A stretch of 15,339 bases of DNA, taken from the NCBI GenBank assembly GCA_012719335.1, contig JAAYAO010000123.1:1-15339 (forward strand), given 5' to 3'. This stretch comes from Propionibacterium sp. (GTDB taxonomy: Bacteria > Actinomycetota > Actinomycetes > Propionibacteriales > Propionibacteriaceae). Below, in pieces: positions 13,911-15,339 of the stretch (its first letter is position 1; each line of letters begins with the position of its first letter). Under the pieces are notes generated by a model. That model was not told where the DNA came from, did no database searches, and was given only the letters and a program-made list of their open reading frames with translations. Made by a program: the position numbers and the translations under genes.

Positions 13911-14138
13911 ATGCCCACGTCCATTCGCCTGCCGAAGGAGATCGAGCAGCGCATCGATGAGCTGGCCAGGCGCACCCAGCGCTCCCGCTCCTTCTATTTG
14001 CGTGAAGCCGTGGAACGGGCATTGCCCGACCTCGAATGGGAGTACGGCATCGTCCAACGCGCTCAGGATGTGCGCAGCGGACGCGCCCGCACGATCGGCC
14101 TGGATCGGGCGGTGAACGAGCTTGGCCTGGACGATTGA
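13911..14138 (+). CDS. Ribbon-helix-helix antitoxin
   Basis: A 75-residue protein. The first ~40 residues (TSIRLPKEIEQRIDELARRTQRSRSFYLREAVERAL) are a typical ribbon-helix-helix DNA-binding domain, with the TSIRL strand for base contacts and two amphipathic helices. The rest (EWEYGIVQRAQDVRSGRARTIGLDRAVNELGLDD) should be the toxin-binding tail. It should act as antitoxin and, with the toxin, repress its own promoter. The AAGGA in GGGAAAGGAACGTGAC supplies a ribosome binding site 7 bases before ATG 13911. A strong operator array lies just upstream. It overlaps the toxin gene by 17 bases. The type II toxin-antitoxin assignment rests on the domain and on the RelE partner. Confidence 0.92.
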   Translation: MPTSIRLPKEIEQRIDELARRTQRSRSFYLREAVERALPDLEWEYGIVQRAQDVRSGRARTIGLDRAVNELGLDD

Positions 14139-14400
14139 GCTCCACGAGGACGCCTTCGACCAACTGGCGAGGCTCGCCAGGAAGGATCGGGTCACCGCGC
14201 GGCGCATCACCCGGGTCCTGGCCGAGTTGGCAGAACTCGACGATCCGCGCGTGCGGGCCAAGGCCCTCTCCGGCCCCCTCGCGGGGCTGTGGCGTTACCG
14301 CGTCGGAGACTGGCGGGTGATCGCCGACATACAGGAACACCGACTCGTCATCCTCGCCCTCGACATCGAGCACCGATCGACGGTTTACCGCCGAAGATGA
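14122..14400 (+). CDS. RelE-family toxin
   Basis: A 92-residue protein with the RelE/ParE fold pattern: WTIELHEDAFDQLARLARKDR (strand and helix), a helical ITRVLAELAELDDPRVRAKAL segment, then LSGPLAGLWRYRVGDWRVIADIQEHRLVILALDIEHRSTVY with the three C-terminal strands and the conserved basic and aromatic residues (R in LWRYRVGDWR, H-R-S-T-V-Y at the end). RelE toxins usually cut mRNA in the ribosomal A site; ParE relatives poison gyrase instead, and sequence alone cannot fully separate them. The start is the TTG at 14122 (MAWTIEL fits the family N-terminus), 17 bases inside the antitoxin gene, so toxin translation should depend on antitoxin translation and initiate weakly. No other plausible in-frame start precedes the conserved strand. 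Confidence 0.9.
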   Translation: MAWTIELHEDAFDQLARLARKDRVTARRITRVLAELAELDDPRVRAKALSGPLAGLWRYRVGDWRVIADIQEHRLVILALDIEHRSTVYRRR

Positions 14401-14504
14401 GCAGTGGCCGGGTGAGTGGGTTGCGGGCCCGGTGACCCCGCAGGCGCCCGTGATGCGTGGACGGGTGCTGACGTATCGTGGGCCGGGACACGGGAGGTCG
14501 AACA

Positions 14505-15339
14505 ATGAAGATCGCGCTCCTCGCACCGGCCGGGGCCATGCACCGATACGGCGGTAGTTTCGGGTTGTCCCTGCACTACGCCCCGCTGACCCTCACCACC
14601 CTGGCCGCACTCGTCCCACCGGAGCTGAACGCCGAGGTCGAGGTACACGACGAAACGGCCGGCAGGATTCCGCTCGACCTGGACGCCGATCTGATCTGCA
14701 TGACCGCGATCACCGGCACCTCCTCACGCACCTATGCCTACGCCGACTTCTTCCGGGCGATGGGCAAGACCGTGATCCTGGGCGGGGTGCACCCCACGAT
14801 GCTGCCCGACGAAGCCGGCGAGCACGCCGACGCGGTGATCACCGGGTTCGCCGAACAAACCTTCCCCGAAGCGGTGCGCGACTACGCCCGCGGTGAGTTG
14901 CGGCCCCGTTACCGCCAACCGCTCGATTACACGATCGCCGGACGGCCCACCCCGATGCGCGGCCTGCTGCGCAAACACCGCTACATCACCACCAACTCGG
15001 TCGAGGTCGTCCGCGGCTGCGCCCTGGGCTGCACCTTCTGCGCCTACCCGACCGCTTTCGGGTCGAAGGTGCACAAGCGGCCGATCCCCGAGGTGATCGC
15101 CGAGATCGAAGCCCTCCCCGGCAAGCATGTGCTGTTTCCGGACGTGAACCTGCTCACCGGCCGCGAATACACCGAGGCCTTCTTCCGAGCGATGATTCCG
15201 CTGAAGAAGAAGTGGTTCGGGCTGGTCACGTCCGCGATCGGTGCGGACGATGCACTGATCGACCTGTTCCGTCGCAGCGGGTGTGTCGGGTTGTTGATCG
15301 GCTTCGAATCGATCAACGCCGAGAGCCAGAAGTTCTTCA
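14505..15339 (+). CDS. B12-binding-type radical SAM enzyme (third), 3' end outside window
   Basis: The frame is open from ATG 14505 to the window edge (278 codons). The N-terminal part shows VILGGVHPTMLPDEAGEHADAVITGFAEQTFPEAV, the B12-type domain pattern. RGCALGCTFCAY has C172, C176 and C179 in C-x3-C-x2-C spacing (first Cys codon at 15018). VLFPDVNLLTG replaces the FFVDDN block of the other two enzymes, and LLIGFESINAESQKFF follows. It is thus the same family but a more distant member than the 8990-11661 pair. A Shine-Dalgarno, GGGAGGT, lies 6 bases before the ATG. TATCGT (14474-14479) is a weak -10 candidate, so it may have its own promoter after the toxin-antitoxin insertion. It likely belongs to the same pathway as the upstream radical SAM/GH3 operon, which is inference. 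The product and missing end cannot be judged. Confidence 0.9.
   Translation, partial: MKIALLAPAGAMHRYGGSFGLSLHYAPLTLTTLAALVPPELNAEVEVHDETAGRIPLDLDADLICMTAITGTSSRTYAYADFFRAMGKTVILGGVHPTMLPDEAGEHADAVITGFAEQTFPEAVRDYARGELRPRYRQPLDYTIAGRPTPMRGLLRKHRYITTNSVEVVRGCALGCTFCAYPTAFGSKVHKRPIPEVIAEIEALPGKHVLFPDVNLLTGREYTEAFFRAMIPLKKKWFGLVTSAIGADDALIDLFRRSGCVGLLIGFESINAESQKFF

Noticed and set aside
14401..14504. Terminator or small gene between the toxin and the third radical SAM gene
   Set aside because: Only GC-rich sequence, a weak -10 candidate and a ribosome binding site are visible; no stable stem with a T-run and no plausible short frame.

Overview
This is a high-GC, gene-dense window that looks like an actinobacterial chromosome. 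The base composition, GTG and TTG starts, start/stop ATGA overlaps, a TANNNT-type promoter next to a start codon and a TTTCGACAGGCTCAACC-type repeat all fit that. No genus can be named from sequence alone. I see no rRNA, tRNA, CRISPR array or transposase.

Left part (1-4940, + strand). The 3' half of an M20 amidohydrolase gene runs in from the left edge. After a 215-base gap rich in inverted repeats come four glycosyltransferase genes. Each start overlaps the previous stop by 4 bases, so they form one translationally coupled unit: two GT4-like enzymes, one MurG-like GT-B enzyme and one GT2/GT7C-like enzyme. The MurG-like gene has a TGA in its reading frame at 3268-3270, but is otherwise intact and is called a pseudogene or recoded gene.

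Middle part (4987-8842). On the minus strand are a CDP-alcohol phosphatidyltransferase and an SRPBCC-fold protein, separated by a tandem/dispersed repeat. Divergent from them, a probably leaderless promoter drives a two-gene unit: a short MurB-like protein whose FAD and catalytic motifs are lost, and a DUF488 protein whose start codon lies in an 18-bp tandem duplication. The DUF488 stop abuts the stop of a convergent cation/proton antiporter gene.

Right part (8990-15339, + strand). Two homologous B12-binding-type radical SAM enzymes, a GNAT-like protein and a GH3-family acyl-adenylating enzyme overlap end to end, forming one coupled unit. A type II toxin-antitoxin pair (ribbon-helix-helix plus RelE) follows, with an operator array that includes the GH3 stop codon. 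Then a third B12-type radical SAM gene runs off the right edge. I read this as the left part of an uncharacterised small-molecule biosynthetic cluster: radical SAM enzymes modify a scaffold, and the GNAT-like and GH3 proteins acylate or conjugate it. The toxin-antitoxin pair interrupts the cluster. Product and substrate cannot be read from the sequence. This is the strongest candidate in the window for an undescribed system.
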